Positions 1-12,358 of a DNA stretch of 64,000 nt are shown piece by piece. The notes beneath the pieces were generated by a model. The model made no database searches. It saw only the letters and a list, made by a program, of their open reading frames with translations, and had not been told where the DNA came from. Made by a program: the position numbers and the translations under genes. This DNA comes from Ophiobolus disseminans (taxonomy: Eukaryota > Ascomycota > Dothideomycetes > Pleosporales > Phaeosphaeriaceae), in contig MU006224.1 of NCBI GenBank assembly GCA_010093685.1, positions 340,476-404,475 of the forward strand. The letters run 5' to 3'. Every line of letters starts with the position of its first letter. Position 1 is the first letter of the stretch.

Positions 1-21
1 AGATATAGGGTGACGCCACCA

Positions 22-1846
22 CTACCCCATCTCGATATCGTCGCTACGGTCCAACTTTGAGGGCACTCGGTAACACCACCAATACCACAACAGCATGGCG
101 ATGGCGGAGAACAACAATGCCACTACCAGGTAAAGCCAGACATTTGATGCCATTGTCAAGGCGTGTCCCTGGCTGGTTTCTTCAAACCCGAAGAAGTTCG
201 AGCCGAAGAAGGTCTGCATTTACAACTCAGCCGCAGCACTTTAGCGACAACTACCGGATCTCACATGTACTTACTGCTACGAAAGTTGCTGGTAGAAATA
301 TTGAAGAGATGAGTGCGATCACTTTCATTGACCGGGTATCTCTAGTCGACTGGGAAGCTAACAGTCTGACAAGCTTGTTTTCTTCTACGCTTTGCTTGGA
401 TAAATCGTGCATGGCGGAGTTAATGTTGTAGGCTGTTTTGGTGGCATGAATGTCTAATATGTGCTCGATCTGATAATGTATTTTAGTTGGGTGCGTTCAA
501 AGGAATGTACATGGAATATTACCATGGACTTTATCCCTCCAGCTCTTTTGAGGAGGGTCTTGAGCCGCGAAGCATGCCTATCGAGCTCGAAGATGCAATT
601 CTTTATGTTATCGTCACCTTCCCGGACGCTTTGATCGGTACCAGTAGCTGACCCGAATGCGATACGATCGAAGAGGGTCTGGAGGCGCTCACAAGTGCTA
701 GAGTTGAGCTCGAGCAAGTGTTTGAGTTTCTCCAGCTTATCTGTCATGATCTGCAGCTGGCGTATATCCCCGAAGGACACATCGTTCATCCCTTCTCCAA
801 CCTCACTCGGTTCACTTAAGTTCGAGAAACATCCCCGGTCCATCTACACCCATGGTAAGAATGTCGCACGCAAGAAATGAAGTGGATGACGTACTGAAGT
901 TGTAAACGTTTCCTCGAGGTAGTTCACGTACTCTCGCCAGTTGTCCGAGAGACAATGGAAAACTAGCGCGTGGTAACGGGCTTGAGCGACCGGCTCCGAC
1001 GCCTGAGGATGTGTGCATGCCTGTGCGAATCTTCGACTAAGGTTTTCGGGCGGATGAAGCAATAGCCATATATTCGGCTCTGAGCTTGCTTGGAATTTAT
1101 GGTACACGCCTGTTTGCCGAATCGAGAACGGGTCATGCTGAGATGCTCGCCCGTGCCGCGCAACGTATTTGACGTTGTATGTGATCTCTACATGACTTGA
1201 GCATATTGCATACTAATACATTCCATGTAACCATACCATAAGAGCAAGAAAGCGACGGCGAGGGCTCGCGATATAGCTTAGAGAAGAATGCCGCATAGCT
1301 CTCCTCCACCGGCGCGGCTCTCTCGCCGAACGTATGCACTACATCAAGAAACCTAGAATGCACCTTGAGAGCTGTGACTAGTTTCCTGAAGAGCTCTTCT
1401 GTGATCAAAAACTGGCCCCATGAATACAGCTGGGCGATCTCGCTGGTTTGGTGATGAGCAACTCCGTCTTACTATGTTAGGACCAAAGGAGCACTCACAA
1501 GATCCAGACAGAGTTTTCTTGTTTGAACTCTTTGAGGCGTTCCGCCAAAGCTTCTGATGTTGCGACTTCAGTCAATTCCAAGTCTCGACAAGGGCCTGCT
1601 TCACAAACGAGCAAATATTAGGTAGCGATCAAGATTTCGGCTCAACAGACACGCACCTATCTGACGAGGAAAGCTTTGCATCCTCAGCTCACATTCATCC
1701 TCCGAGGGTACGAATAACCTCGTCGCATCCTCTTTCAGCCTCGTATTGCATTGATCTGTGTCCGCGTCCAACGCAGAGATTTGAAGATTGCGAGGGTAGT
1801 TCTGCCAGCCGGAAAACACATCAGGTTCCTGCGACATGGCCTGCAT
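22..1846 (-). CDS. CorA-like Mg2+ transporter domain membrane protein (fungal type)
   Basis: Seven exons rebuild cleanly: 1846-1657, 1598-1499, 1442-1237, 1187-895, 843-523, 469-275 and 213-22, giving about 498 residues. All six introns are GT..AG and 48-61 nt long. The N-terminal half follows the pattern of fungal proteins annotated as CorA-like: a YPRNL motif near the start, FLDVVHTFG, then HDPFSIRQTGVYHKF and WLLLHP. A helical stretch with FGDIRQLQ and later HDLSKQSVEENK precedes SIFLPATFVA, then a degenerate loop FFGSNFFG, and a final very hydrophobic segment (WLYLVVALLFSAIAMLLWYW). Two C-terminal membrane segments are the CorA layout, but the hallmark GMN is not present; the loop reads GSN. 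Metal transport is therefore uncertain; such fungal proteins are often called hypothetical. The gene runs toward the window edge and its stop is inside. Confidence 0.82.
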
Positions 1847-3008
1847 AGTTCCAAATAGAGATGAAAATTGATCTCACGATATGCAGTTGTCAGTAAAGAA
1901 GCAAGGAAAGGCTGTGTGGTACCAGAACTTCCTCAGCCGCACGAGAAAAAGGTAGTGCGCTAGCATATTCCTGAACTAATGGTGCAAGGCACATTCGCAA
2001 GGCTTCGTCGTAAAAATGCCTCCCAGGCATCTGCTAAGGCTATCACAAAACCTAGCATCGACTTCGCCCACACGACGATCAGCCCAGTTATTCCTTCGCT
2101 CCGATCCAAATTCCAGCCTGGCGATCTCAACTCTTCCCATACTTTCTCTCATGAAAAATAAGCCGTTTCTGCAGCTCAAGCATCTGATTCTATCCGTACC
2201 ATCAACAAACCCACACACGAAAAGTAAGTGTGCCAGCCTACATGTTCAAGTCTCTCCGGAACATCAACTTTCCATTTCTCGTGGTCGTTCATTGGTTGCT
2301 AGATACCGTCAGCCAATCACTATGCCCTCTACCAGATTAGCTTGTTCTCACGATGATTTTGAAGTTCCCAGCGCCATACCAGAGCGTGAGGTACCTCTCG
2401 AGGACACTTCGCACCGCCGTGTATCGGCCTTCGATTATTTGTTCAACCATAGCGAGGTGCAATAACGTCAGGGATGGGGGTGTGGGGGGCTTACATAGGG
2501 ATCTGCGTTTCTACATGCGGGTTTCCAGAAACTCTCGGCAATACTGTGCGACTTCAGCCTGGCTTCCGGTTCTTAGTCCCGAACGCTTTAGTGATGATGC
2601 ATGCGCCTCGCCAGGATGCTGACCGGTCGTGCGTTGCTAAGCTGCATGCGTGGCGCAGTGAGCTGCATTGAAATATCTGGCTTGGACGGCCAGGCTGTGG
2701 AGACACGTGGTTGCCTACGCTGGGCGTGCACTTACGAGAGAGCCCAATAGGCACCTGCGGGATATTTCGGGGAAGTAAGACGACGAAAAGGGAGGAGAAC
2801 TCACCCTCGTATCTAGATGGCTTGAGTCTCGCCCGCCAAGCGTTTAATGGTCTCGTAGAGTCTGAGATTGGACAGTCTTGCAAAAGGACATGTAACCTCA
2901 AAATCAAAATGGAATGAATTATCGTCCTATTCGAAACCCATCTAAATAGCCTTTTGGAAAGCACCAAATAACTTGACCAATGTCGGTGCTTTAAATACTT
3001 CATTCTCT
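1847..3008. other. intergenic, no gene recognised
   Basis: This spacer lies 5' of the CorA-like gene and 3' of the MFS gene. Open frames on both strands reach 150-160 codons, but their products are low in recognisable motifs and have no consistent splice structure, so I treat it as promoter and 3' flanking DNA. Confidence 0.55.
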
Positions 3009-5267
3009 TTACTTCCAAAGGTTGGACAGCTGCCAACGACCAGTCCCATCCGTCTGGCTCCTATGCTCAGGAATCTCCGCATTGGGAAGACTTTGATCAT
3101 TGCCCAATCTCGGGTTCCTGATGCACAAACTGAACACAATCAATGGCACACAAAGACACATACCGGTGATGATCAGAAGCTGCTGGGTATGGTTGTAGCT
3201 CTTGACTATGGCGTCTCGCATTGGAGAGCCGATGGGGTAGTCCGCCGCATACGTAAATGGTGCCGCAAAAATGCTCCTCGCGATGGTGTCGTTATTGTAC
3301 GGATCTGGAAGATGTCTGCGGAGAGTCGGAACTAAAGTCTGCGTCCAGATAGCGCCAGACACCGCGCTTCCAAAAGCTGAGCCAATGTTGAAAGTGGCCA
3401 AATACAAAGCAGTGATGATAGCGAGGTGCTCGTGCCTTGTGGCAGCTTGTATCAAGGTTTGTGCTGGGTATGGGAAGAAGCCACCCGCTATTTGGGATCA
3501 GCATCATGTCGGTGATGAGATGATAGGTGAGAGCTTACCAAAACCAAGGAACACCTGTGCACCTATCGCTCCAGCATGGCTAGATATTTCAGAGCCACCT
3601 CGAACGTAGAAGAGAACACCAAAGGCTGGGAGGAAGAAAAGGGTGCCTGCGACAATGAATGGCTTGAGGTAGCGGAGATGTAGCACAACAACGCCCAAAG
3701 AAACGCCGGTCAGTACGGAACAGAAGCTTCTCATCCATTAGCCATGTCTTCCGCTGTCAAGAACTACTCACTTACCTGTAGAGGCCGTTGATCCGAATTG
3801 CACTCTTGTTGGATTCGTCGAAAGCCACAATGAGAACTGTATACAAGAAGTTATTTTGCAGGGTGAAGCAAAATTGGAGCATGAACGCAATTCCGAGCGC
3901 ACCCCAGACGGCGCGATCTTTCAGAAGCTATCTACATGGTTAGCAATGCCTCCGCAGAGTCTTGTAGTCAACTTACCCTGAAAGGTAGCAGTGAAGCTCT
4001 CGCCCAACGATGCTCCCACCATAACCAGACGGGTATGAGGAAAAGTCCAAAGACTAGGGGTGTGATGACTTTAGCCTCGCGCCACTGATCAGGGTTCCTT
4101 CCGGCAATTGTGAAAGGAACTAAAATGCCAGCAAAGATGATGATCAAGAGCAAAATTCCAACGACGTCCAGATGCCAGAAGAGAGCTACAGCTAAGCGAC
4201 GCGGTCCTATCTTGTTGAATGGGGACTGATGCTCCACTAGTCTGTCTGCGTTCTTGATCCGGCGATAAGGTAGCCACAGGGAGAGGATCAAGGGAACAGA
4301 TGCGCCTGGGTTGTGTTAGTATCAGGACACGTGCGCTCGTGAAAGCGGACTTGAAGTAGCCATTTACCTGCAATTATGAAGGCCCACATCCCAATGGCCC
4401 ATTGCCACGTTGTAACTTTCAGAACAGCCTCGCCGACTTCACCACTAATCCAGGTATTGACCTAGACAAATAAGTACCGAATGTGAAAAGCTCCGCATGA
4501 ACACTTACTAGTAAGGGCAGCGTCGGAATGTACAAAGCCAACAAACGCGATTTTAGGGGCGTAATATCTGCGATGACGACTTCCACCAAAAGAATGACCG
4601 CTGTGAAGCCAACCTAATCTTCGTATCAGCATGTTTGATCACCATGACATTTGTCGCACTCACCTGGTAGATGACGGCTCCAGCAGAAAAGCTCTGCACG
4701 TTTTGGGACTTTGCATCAATGATAGTGCCTAGAAGGATATTAGCAAATCATGGCAGGCGTTGGACATAGTTGTAATACCCAGGATATAGAACATGATGCT
4801 CATGATCACCATGGGTAACCTCCCGAAGACATCGGAAAGCCTGGCAACCAAAGGCTTGCTTGTTTAGCTTCAGAGCTCGAATGCTGGGGGTTTAACCTTA
4901 CATATGCGGCTGCGGCTACAACACCACGAAGGACATTGACAGTCGCGAGTGTCGAGTGGTTTGCGAACGCAGAGGTTGCATGCGGCTTTCTAAGGTGTTA
5001 GCCATTTCTTGCGTTGGAAGTCATGATATTAGAGGCATTCACCTGATATACTACGCGTAACATGCTTTCGAGGCCATAAGCAAATCCGAATATGAGAAGA
5101 CTGCCAAAAACTATCCAGCGCTCTAGCTTAGTCATTCCTTCCGCGACAATCTTTGCTCGCTGTGCACCAAGTCCAGTCGGACCAATGTCGTCAAGATCGG
5201 CGGAGGTAGCATCTGACCGGTTGTCCAAACTGGCACGAGTAATGCTAACTTCATCTGCACCACCCAT
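3009..5267 (-). CDS. MFS siderophore iron transporter-like permease
   Basis: A multi-exon gene of about ten exons encodes a membrane protein of the siderophore-iron-transporter branch of the major facilitator superfamily. The start ATG at 5267 opens a hydrophilic N-terminus, followed by LERWIVFGSLLIFGFAYGLE. After the first intron, PHATSAFANHSTLATVNVLR and RLSDVFGR match the conserved first cytoplasmic region of this family. Later segments give WQWAIGMWAFII and LPYRRIKNADRL, then the family C-terminal block FFPYPAQTLIQAATRHEH and FNIGSAFGSAVSGAIWTQ. About 14 hydrophobic segments are expected for the family. It would sit in the plasma or vesicle membrane and move a siderophore or another small metabolite by proton exchange. 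Its position next to a P450, a GMC oxidoreductase and a UbiA enzyme suggests a metabolite exporter, though true siderophore uptake is equally possible. Confidence 0.85.
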
Positions 5268-6490
5268 CGTGGATACACTGCAGTGAGGAGTGCTGAATCA
5301 AATTGAACTATCGAGTGCGACGGTCATGCTTCTCAAATATTTTAATCGGGGAACCGCCTTTCTTTTCGTCCCGAGATCCAACAGGCGATTGGCACGTGCA
5401 GGCCAAGGCATGCAAAGGTCCTCCATTCTAGGTTTTCAAAAAAAGCCATTGTATGACAGCCAAGCAGGTCGTGTTTATTAAACAGGCTCCCCGGACCCGT
5501 GACCAGTCTCATAGCTATCAAGCCTGACCACACCCTCATATTCGAGACGGTTGCTTCAATACAGGCCTATAGTATGTACTCGTTTCTCTCGCGCAAGCTC
5601 AAGATCGCAGGACGATGGTTCTAGTACTGTTACGATCTGCGATGGTGCCAGCCGAAACAAGGTTCAAGTGGAGGACGATGGCCAAGTATTGGAGGCATCC
5701 GTTGCCTGATTTTACCTGCTGCGCACGCAGGCATTATACCCGCCTCCCTTTCTCAAGACGAACGAGGCTCTGCAGTGTGACCAATACGGCGATCTCTCAG
5801 CTCAGCGGCCCCACCAAAGCTCGAATATATGGATTGATGACTTCCAAGGTTGAATTATGGCACTGCTCGAGTCTCGGCGGCGCTTCGGACCGCCATTCGT
5901 GCCTCTCAGCAGTGTGCGATCGTCGAAAGGTAGGTCCGATTTGGATCAAGTCAATATCTTATCTGATTGCATCTGCTGCGGATAAGCCTGCTGCAGTGGC
6001 GTGTGGGTGAGCAGTACCTAGGTGGCGGGTTCGTAATGTTCGTAATCCTTGTTTTCAGCCACTCCGGTGAAGCTCAAGCCACATTCGATTTGTAAGCGCC
6101 ACCTGAACAGTTGAACACCTCCACACTTGTACCACTTGGCTGTGCATAAGCGACAAGGCAACCAAAAAGATGGCAAGACGATTACCATATCAGCATGGTC
6201 GATACCCTGGCGACTCCACCATGGAAGCCCGACTGCCCCGTATGAGTCTTGGTGAGGGACGGAAGGTGCTCGGTCTGCGACATGTGTTCGAACCTTGGAA
6301 GGCATAGCACAACACTCTCTCTTCCTTGTCTTCTTCTTCTCCTGACGTCAGCCGCTTGACTTGAAAGCAGCACCACCCGTCTGATCGAAGTTATCTCGAT
6401 CCCACTGGTTTCGTGCAATGCAGGACCAACCCCAGCCAGAACCGGTACCGAATATTGCTATTTCAACTACGTTAAGACCTGACATTTGAT
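5268..6490. other. intergenic, no gene recognised
   Basis: This region is upstream of the MFS permease and downstream of the P450. It holds only short open frames without known motifs. A near match to the TACCTAGGTA palindrome is at 6015-6024 (nine of ten). Confidence 0.5.
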
Positions 6491-8104
6491 TCATTCGAAT
6501 CTTTCCAAGAAACTATTTGCTTCCAACCACGCGTCTTGAATTAAATTCTTTCTTCTCTCACTCCTGACCCTGAACTGTAGGGCAAAGTCTTTTGGCCCAC
6601 AGACCAAGGAGTCTTTAAACGCCGTTCGAATGTCTGTATCCAGCCGTCCTTGCGGTACAATGTCGAAGGACCACAGTAGCTTCGATATCGAGCTTAGCAA
6701 ACTGTCTTCTGCCATCTTTTGACCAGGGCAAACCCGTCTACCCGCACCAAAGGCATACGTCGCCCTCCGGATATCATCTTGAGGAATTTTTGAGTCCTTT
6801 ACACCGAACTTGCTTTCAACAAAGCGCATTGGATTGAAGGCTTCCGGATCTTCATACTGCTCTGTATCGTGATGCAAGCCCCAGGTATTCATGATGACTA
6901 TTGTTCCGGCGGGAATGAAGTAGCCTTTGTACATGTCGTCCTGGGTTGTGAAATGGGGGACTGCTGTAGGAGCGATTGGTCGCCATCTTATCGACTAAAA
7001 ATTCATTAGTTTCAATCTCCAGTTGACTTCTTGGCTGACACCTACTTCCAAGTAACAAGCCCTGAGAAACGGAAGTGCATTCCCGTCGGCAACACCGTTT
7101 GGCAGTTGATCTTTACCAAAGACCGCATCAATTTCCTCTTGGGCTTTCTTTTGGAACTCAGGATGTGCAGCTATGGCCAAAAGAAATATCAACAAGGTCG
7201 TTGCAGATGTCTCTGCGCCACCTTCCAACATAACTCCTGCGAGTCCCATTAGCTCCTCATCGCTATACCCGTCTAAAACCTGTCTTTTCAACAATCTCGC
7301 TAAAAAGCAATCTTCACCCATCCCGCTGGCTAGTCTTTTTTTGGTGTTCTCTAACAAATCCTGATATATCGTGCTTTGCAGCTTCTGGATATTATCCGTC
7401 TTTGATCTCCACCCACGCCACGGTGTCATCCACTCTGGAACATATTCCAACCACGGCAAGACTTCCAGCGGCGGCGTCTGCCCTTTGTCAAACAACGCTG
7501 CCCAGGTTTCTTCCATGTCAAAGAATCGCTTCAGATACCCGCCCTCGTACCATTGCCCACGAATCCCGTACACGCTTGCCAAGATGATAGCCCCAAAATA
7601 TCGCAACACTGCATCACGATACTGCTCTTTCTGCTGCAACAAATCCCACACGAGCTGCGTTGCTTCTGCTTCCTGGATTGCGGCTTGTTTATCAAGCTCT
7701 GTGTCTTTCAAATAATCGCTAATTGTTTTGCGACTGCGGCGCCATTTTGCGCCGTAGGCTTGGAACGCGGTATGATGGTCACCTGCCACACGCTGCACAA
7801 TGGGCATATGGAGTCGTGAACTGTAGATGGACCCTTTCTTATCGAGGAGGTCGCTGACGGCCGTCCAATCGTTAAGGACGAGGGCGGGCTTAGTCCCCAG
7901 ACGAAGACCTGTCACGGAGCCATAAACGTGGCTCCAACTTGCAAATTTCAGCCATGGCTTGGTTAGAGGAATCTGATGAAGGTTTCCAATAACGGGAAGA
8001 GCGCGAGGTCCTGGAGGAAGCGACTTTTCGGTTCTCGAATAAAACCCGAATACGAGGACAAGTAGAGGGACCGACACGAGAAAAAGACCGACCAGGGAAG
8101 CCAT
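6491..8104 (-). CDS. Cytochrome P450 monooxygenase
   Basis: Two exons (8104-7046 and 6994-6491) give 520 residues, normal for a microsomal P450. A hydrophobic N-terminal anchor is followed by the proline-rich hinge LPPGPRALPVIGNLH. The I-helix reads MLEGGAETSATT, giving the oxygen-activating E-T pair in place of D/E-T. The ExxR motif forms exactly over the splice junction (YLE joined to SIRWRP). The PERF-like segment is FNPMRF. The heme-binding loop is FGAGRRVCPG with the axial cysteine. It would sit in the ER and hydroxylate or oxidise a lipophilic substrate with a P450 reductase. The same-strand GMC oxidoreductase starts 5' of it and the transporter lies 3', which fits a tailoring role in a secondary-metabolite block. 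The CYP family and substrate cannot be assigned by eye. Confidence 0.93.
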
Positions 8105-8545
8105 GATTGGCGTTGATCAAGGTGTGTAGGTAGAAAGGTGCAACAATGTCGTTATTGTGCTTCCGGCGTGGGGTACAATATCCTCCGTTCCGGGGTGTTG
8201 CACTGTCTCAGATCCTTTATCGTCAAGATCTGGAGCTTAGCGTTGGCTCGGGGTTTGGTGACATACACCTGCATGCGCGCCGGGGTACCTGCACGCCGCG
8301 TTCTCTATAATGCATGTACCTGATCCTTTAGTGTAACCTTCCTTTACCGTAATCCTTCACATGCCAACATCATGCCACCAACAGGGGTGACAACATAGGT
8401 GCATAAGCGAGATTGCTCTTGTTTAAGTTGCTGTCCTAACGCACGAGAGAGGCGGTGCCTGGATCACGCTGAAGCAGTTACGGGAAGTTGATTATGGCCA
8501 AGTATGCAAATGACGTTTTCTGACAAACAAAAGTTGGATCTAAAT
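8105..8545. other. intergenic between P450 and GMC genes
   Basis: About 440 bases hold the promoter of the P450 and the 3' end of the GMC oxidoreductase gene, both on the minus strand. I see no gene here. Confidence 0.5.
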
Positions 8546-10491
8546 CTAATAAGACCTCCGCAAACTGTCTTTCACAATGTCGGCCGCTCTCTCGGCGACC
8601 GCATACACCATGCTCTGGAGGTTGGACTGCGGCACAAACGGGAACACACTGGCATCCACAACACGCAGTCCTTCCGTTCCGTAGACCCGAAATTGAGCGT
8701 CCACAACACCCCCTGATTCTTTTGGAGCCATCGCGCAGGTACCCGACGAATGCCAATTGGTAGAGCCTCCGACTGCCGAAAACTTCTTCGCTTTCTCCAA
8801 ATCGTCCCCGATAAACGCGTCTGGGTGGTTTCTCTTGCCGCCAGGTTTCAATAGAGCTGCCATTGGCTTAGCTGTTGCGAGGGTCTCTAGGTATCGAACC
8901 TGCCGAGCATGGAGCTCTAGATCGAGCGAATCAGAGAGGTACTTGTGATCAATGATTGGTTTTGCCAAAGCATCGCTCGAGGATATGTGGACGGTTCCCG
9001 TAGAAAGGGGGTGGGAGAGCGCAGTGACAAGAGTGATGAAGTTGCCGGGCTGGAGGCCCTCGGCTATCCCCCCGGTTGTGTTTCGTCCCGCTACATTCGA
9101 TTGCGCTGCGAATAAGAAGTATTGAGCAGTCCCCTCGTCCAAGTTGCTCACGAGCTCGCGAAGCCGGGAATATCGATGGGAATCAAGCGGGTGAGTTCCT
9201 CGCTTCTGTGTAAGCGCATTGAGAATCTTGTTGCGGTCCTCTGAGTTTTTTCCGTTGACGAAATCGGGGGGCGGGAGGTACGCAAATGAGCTGATACCAC
9301 TTGAAGTGAATGGCCCCGTTTTATTGGCCTCGTACGCTGCCATGGCTGCTTCTATAGTTGCTTGGTCTCCTCGAAGCATGTTGTCCGCAGTGGCGATGCC
9401 GTCCTTGACTTCATAGCTGATGCCATTCAATAGATGATCCTGAAGATTGGTCCCAACATATTTATTGTGGATCTTGACAGCAATTCCCTTGGGTTCAAGA
9501 ATGGCAGGATCTCCCACTCCAGACAGTTCCAATATCTTTGGGCTGTTGAAAGCACCAGCAGATATGATTATCTCCTTGGTGGCATTGACACGTTGGAGGG
9601 TGCCGTTCTGGATATACTCGACTGCGGTTGCTTTGAGGCCCAGCTTACCCTTGGTGGGGTTGAAAAGAATCCGGCTGACAATGGCGCTAGACAGAAGGTG
9701 AAGATTGGTCCGATCGGCGACAGGAAGATAATATGCGCTGTTCGAGTAACTCCGGGTTTTGCTCGCAGCATCAATGGTAGACGCACCATTGTATGCGCCG
9801 ATGGACTTTCCGTCAAATGGATTCGAGGTCAATGGATGCTTAAGACTTTCAAAGGTCTCCACCCAAGCAGAACTCAGAGGATCCTCCTTAGCACCAGCAA
9901 ATGAAGCCTTGACTGGGCCTGAAAATCGGCTTAGATCGGCAGGTAGCCATGAGAGATGAAGATGCTCGGCAGTCGCCTTATCAGGTCTGGACAAGGTGAA
10001 ATACTTGTCGAGGTATGGCTTCAATGTTTGGTAGTTCCAGCCGGCATTTCCAAGCTTTTCCCAGGCGTTGATGTCAGAGGCCGATGGCGGGATCAGTGCC
10101 TCAGCATTGATGGCACTCGAACCACCCAGGACTTTTCCCTGGGGGTGTCCGATGATTCTGCCGTTGAGATTCTTCTTTTAGGTTTTCAGTAAACGTTTAT
10201 GGACACTAGCATATTCTGCGTGCGTACCTGAGGCGTCGTGGCGTATGACCAGTCGAGCTCTGTTCCCTGAACAGCGTTGAACAGAGCTGGGACAACAATC
10301 CTTGGATCAGCAGCGGCATTGGCGCCAGCCTCAATCACAAGGACGGAGACCGAAGAATCTTCGGAAAGACGATTGGCAAGAACTAAGCCGGCCGTCCCCC
10401 CTCCAACAATGATAACATCGTACTGGGTCGCAGAAGCCATACTGAAAGTGAACAGCCAGGAAAAGAAATAGACGAGAAAAAAGAATCTCAT
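8546..10491 (-). CDS. Secreted FAD-dependent GMC oxidoreductase
   Basis: Two exons (10491-10228 and 10174-8546) encode 630 residues. I chose the ATG at 10491 because it begins a typical signal peptide (MRFFFLVYFFSWLF, then SMASA) and because upstream codons look non-coding. The mature protein opens with the dinucleotide-binding motif YDVIIVGGGTAGL and the distal FAD-contact EAGA. After the intron, GKVLGGSSAINAEA is the first GMC signature. The second signature is SAGAFNSPKILELSG. The C-terminus has NWHSSGTCAM, with the probable catalytic histidine, and VVDASVFPFVPQSN, where the second active-site position is Asn, as in many choline-dehydrogenase-like members. Substrates in this family are alcohols, sugars or aryl alcohols. 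Its neighbours suggest oxidation of a pathway intermediate, but a role in lignocellulose breakdown is also possible. Confidence 0.92.
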
Positions 10492-11207
10492 GTTTATATA
10501 AATCCGAGAGAATCTATACGCATGTGAAGAGAAGCCGTTGTGTGTCCTTGGACGCACGTGGTTGGAATTAGGCAAATTGCCCAGGTGATGTTCTTAGTGT
10601 CGTGCTTCCAAAGTTCGCGACCCTGCATTCACAGAGCCGCTGATCGCTGGGGGCTGGCTGCATCATATATTGCTTGTCGCATTATCCAATGATCAGCCAC
10701 CAACGGAGTGTGGGATGCAGCTGGCATCATGTCACGATCTCGGCCGTGTTGGTGGCCGCATTGGCAATCACCTGCAGCCCGCGTACGGCTTGTTGCGGAG
10801 CAGTTGCCCAGGTGGGCACATAGGCGAGTACATCCGACTCCGCTACCCATACACCGGGTCGACCAAGATTTAAAAAAAACTCGTCTTTATTGATTTTTTT
10901 GAGGGTCGAGACTATGGCAGCTTCATTTTAAACATTTAATTGTCGATGATTTGTCTATGATTGCCAGATCTACCTAGGTACGCCAGGTCTGACATTCACG
11001 ATTCTACCGCCAGATATTCCGGGACTCAATGTCGTCTATCTACGCATTACCCAGCTTCCTGCATGCTTTTTTAAATATCTAATTTGAGGCTTCCACTATT
11101 CTTCGAGCGATTCTGTGCGCCAGCGATCCAAGTTGTCGTTGAGAAAGTACCATTCCATCGACATCTACTCCGTCTCCTCCCGAGCTCGCCTCCATTTCGC
11201 TTTCATC
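10492..11207. other. intergenic, promoter of GMC gene
   Basis: About 700 bases between the GMC start and the end of the rhodopsin-domain gene. Poly-A and poly-T runs lie near 10870-10905 and an exact TACCTAGGTA palindrome at 10971-10980. No coding potential is recognised. Confidence 0.5.
10971..10980. repeat. TACCTAGGTA palindrome, copy 1
   Basis: A perfect 10-bp palindrome in the spacer between the GMC and rhodopsin-domain genes. The same ten bases recur at 13389 and 34078. Confidence 0.6.
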
Positions 11208-12358
11208 CTAAACTCTATCGTCATGACTGTAAGTATCGCCAACCAGATTGATTGTATCCAACGGATAGGCGTCGGGAATTCTCTTGAAATGCTTGCCACC
11301 CTCAGAATTTGGCTGTAGTTTATCCCGCCACGACGGTGTATGTTTGCTCTTATCGCTTTCTTCGCCTGTCCCTTGCGTGCGTCGACTACCGCCGGAGCTA
11401 CGCGCCCAATCGAACGAAGGAGAGCTGAATATGCGTGCCAAAACTGGGCGAAGAACAGGCAAACTAGCATTGACCACACCCAATGTGGGCTCAAGAACAG
11501 ACCAAACGGCCAAGTCCGCAGACGCATAGGTAAAATCCACCAAATCCATGCGCGCAACGTAGATGACTCGTAGGAGCGATATGATACATATGCTAGAGTA
11601 CCAAGGTCAGTGTAGCTCTATTGAGTTGAGAAGAATAGACTTACCCTACACCCAAGCTGAACATCGCCATGACTCCGATCTTTCTCTCCAACGGCATCTG
11701 AAGACGCCATAACGTTGGCATTGGTAGAGCAACTACGAAGACATCGATGATAAGGTTGGTAGTGCCTGCAAGTATAAAGGCGACATCCGAGTGTGTGCTA
11801 CACGTCCCAGTGATGGTCTTGTCCCAGTTGTACTGGACTGGCGTGCAAAGCAGGAAAGTTTCCATCAGAACTGAGAGGAAGTATAGTGTCGAGACCAACA
11901 TAGTGCCATAACACACTTTTCTGAATCTCTCGCTGGGGAAGATGGTGATGTACAAGTGCAGGATCGATATCTTTACACAAGTATTTGCTGCTCCCCACAC
12001 AGGCTGTCCCGCAGAGAAGGCAACAAATATCCTCGTCCGATACTGGGGAGCAACATCTTGGATATGTTGCCCAGAACCAGCCCAATATACCGCTGTTGAT
12101 TCTCAGCTTGCGCAAACGTTTCAGGGGTTAAATCTTGGAAAGCTTACACCAGATCATAATCGATGCTGTCCCGCACGAGCATATCAGAGCCATGAGGACC
12201 GCATAGTCGTTGAGGGCAAGGCGTTTGGCCTTGAGTACTCTTGACCAAATGCGCAGAATCACAGCTGCAAATGCCAACGTAATAAAGCAGATTGCAACAA
12301 CTGTCTCTTTTGTCCCTGCCTGAGAAGCGTGTAAAGGCGGATAGTCCTTGTCGCCCAT
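11208..12358 (-). CDS. Rhodopsin-domain integral membrane protein (PTH11-like)
   Basis: Three exons (12358-12148, 12092-11645, 11592-11208) give 347 residues with about seven membrane segments. I start at the ATG at 12358 (MGDKDYPP); further upstream the frame has no ATG. Diagnostic features of the fungal rhodopsin-domain family are visible: RIWSRVLKAKRLALNDYAVL after the first helix, GSGQHIQDV after the second, CVKISILHLYITIFP, CTPVQYNWD, then DVFVVALPMPTLWRLQMPLERKIGV and DFTYASADLAVWSVLEPTLGV. The C-terminal tail of about 90 residues is hydrophilic. The first intron uses the donor T|GTAAGC, the only choice that restores the GSGQHI frame. Members include PTH11-like receptors, but most have no known ligand. 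The gene lies inside the candidate metabolite block, head to head with the UbiA gene. Confidence 0.88.
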
